A stretch of DNA of 6,517 nt from Phycisphaerales bacterium (lineage in GTDB: Bacteria; Planctomycetota; Phycisphaerae; Phycisphaerales; UBA1924): positions 1 through 6,517 of the forward strand of contig SLFH01000293.1 of NCBI GenBank assembly GCA_007124345.1, in the 5' to 3' direction. The first letter of the stretch is position 1; each line of letters begins with the position of its first letter. The notes under the pieces were generated by a model. It saw nothing but the letters and a program-made list of their open reading frames with translations. It was not told the DNA's origin and searched no databases. Shown here piece after piece: positions 5,723 through 6,517 of this stretch. A program made the translations under genes and the position numbers.

Positions 5723-6517
5723 GGCACGATCTGCCTGGGCTGGGTGACGACGATGTCGGTCGCGCCGCGGAGCTTGAGTTCGGGGATGAGGGCCGCGAGC
5801 TTCGCCCTCGGCACGGCGGCCCGCACCGCGAAGCCCTCGCCCCCGTGCAGCGGGCTGACCGTCGGCCGGCGCATCGCGGGCAACGCGTCGATCACGGCGT
5901 TCAGCGACGCCTCGGACGCGTTGACCTCCAGCATCACGCGCGAGCGGGCGTCGAGCACCGAGCGCAGCAGCGTGACGAACGCCTCGATCCGTTCGCGCGT
6001 CTCCTGGCGTTCAATCGCCCGGGCGCAGGCGTAGAGGCGTGTTGACGAACGCATCAATTCATCGATAATGAGCAGGTCGTTGGCCGCGAGCGTCGAGCCT
6101 GTAGCGGTGTTGTCGACGATGAGATCGGCGTCTTCGGGCGGGAAGACCTCCGTGGCGCCGTAGGAGCGGATGACCTCCGCCTCGATCCCGGTCTTTTCGA
6201 TCCATCGTTCTGTCAGGCGGACATACTCGGTGGCGATGCGGAGCGGCTTTCTCGGCAGGCGCCCGTTTTCGAGCAGGGCTTCGGGGGCCGCGGCGACCAG
6301 CCGAACCGGGTCGAGCCCCGTGTCGAGCAGTTCGACGAGTTCGGCCCCGAACTCGCTGACCCAGTCGGCGCCGGCGAAGCCGATGTCGCGCACACCGGCC
6401 GCGAGCATCTGCACTGTGTTGTGCGGCTTGAGGACCTTGACTTCCGTATCAGGAATCGACAGCGCGGGGCGGTACCCACGCGAGGTGGCGCGGACCTGCA
6501 CGCCCGCGTCGGCGAGC
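5719..6517 (-). CDS. hisG: ATP phosphoribosyltransferase, long form (5' partial)
   Basis: HisG catalyses the first step, ATP + PRPP to phosphoribosyl-ATP, in the cytoplasm. The frame stays open to the right edge: residues LADAG precede the in-frame GTG at 6501, so that GTG is internal, and roughly 20-25 N-terminal residues are missing, judging by the family. About 265 residues are visible. The PRPP-binding loop reads VDNTATGSTL (about 6088-6117). The C-terminal part (about 5730-5946, with PTVSPL and a GAT-D-IVV end) matches the regulatory domain of long-form HisG, which binds histidine in the homohexamer, so no HisZ partner is expected and feedback inhibition is likely. The substrate-site region KPHNTVQML and the NTATG loop differ from the common RP-D-I and ETGSTL forms. 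The TGA stop overlaps the hisC GTG. The family assignment is secure; the true start lies outside the window. Confidence 0.95.
   Translation of the reverse strand, partial: LADAGVQVRATSRGYRPALSIPDTEVKVLKPHNTVQMLAAGVRDIGFAGADWVSEFGAELVELLDTGLDPVRLVAAAPEALLENGRLPRKPLRIATEYVRLTERWIEKTGIEAEVIRSYGATEVFPPEDADLIVDNTATGSTLAANDLLIIDELMRSSTRLYACARAIERQETRERIEAFVTLLRSVLDARSRVMLEVNASEASLNAVIDALPAMRRPTVSPLHGGEGFAVRAAVPRAKLAALIPELKLRGATDIVVTQPRQIVP

Overview
The window is one dense, unidirectional histidine-biosynthesis operon on the minus strand. It reads, in transcription order from right to left: hisG (5' end cut off by the window edge), hisC, hisB, hisH, hisF, a fused hisA-hisI-hisE gene, and hisD. No intergenic DNA lies between the genes. 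Every junction is an overlap: GTGA at hisG/hisC, hisF/hisAIE and hisAIE/hisD, ATGA at hisC/hisB, TGATG at hisB/hisH, and 7 nt at hisH/hisF. Only 12 bases remain beyond the hisD stop. The operon promoter, any leader and any terminator lie outside the window.

The genes supply every step from ATP + PRPP to histidine except histidinol-phosphate phosphatase. HisG makes phosphoribosyl-ATP. The HisE and HisI parts of the fusion give phosphoribosyl-AMP and then ProFAR, and its HisA part isomerises ProFAR to PRFAR. HisH and HisF form the glutamine-dependent IGP synthase. HisB dehydrates IGP, HisC transaminates the product, and HisD oxidises histidinol to histidine. The HisB here is only the dehydratase, so the phosphatase must be encoded elsewhere.

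The most notable gene is the 425-residue fusion at 1308-2585. An N-terminal HisA barrel, with both catalytic aspartates, is joined to a HisI cyclohydrolase and a HisE pyrophosphohydrolase, so three consecutive pathway steps sit on one chain. The HisI-HisE half looks, from memory, much more like the matching part of fungal HIS4 than like E. coli-type HisIE. hisD overlaps the end of this gene, so the local order (HisA)-HisI-HisE-HisD mirrors the domain order of eukaryotic HIS4. This suggests that the poorly understood N-terminal region of HIS4 might be a decayed HisA, which is a hypothesis to test.

The DNA is visibly GC-rich with strongly G/C-ending codons, which creates many long but spurious antisense reading frames. 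The source is a high-GC bacterium. The unusual HisG, HisA, HisH and HIS4-like HisIE variants suggest a lineage away from Proteobacteria and Actinobacteria. Planctomycetota (Phycisphaerae-like) is my low-confidence guess. I see no mobile elements, RNA genes, CRISPR arrays or notable repeats.
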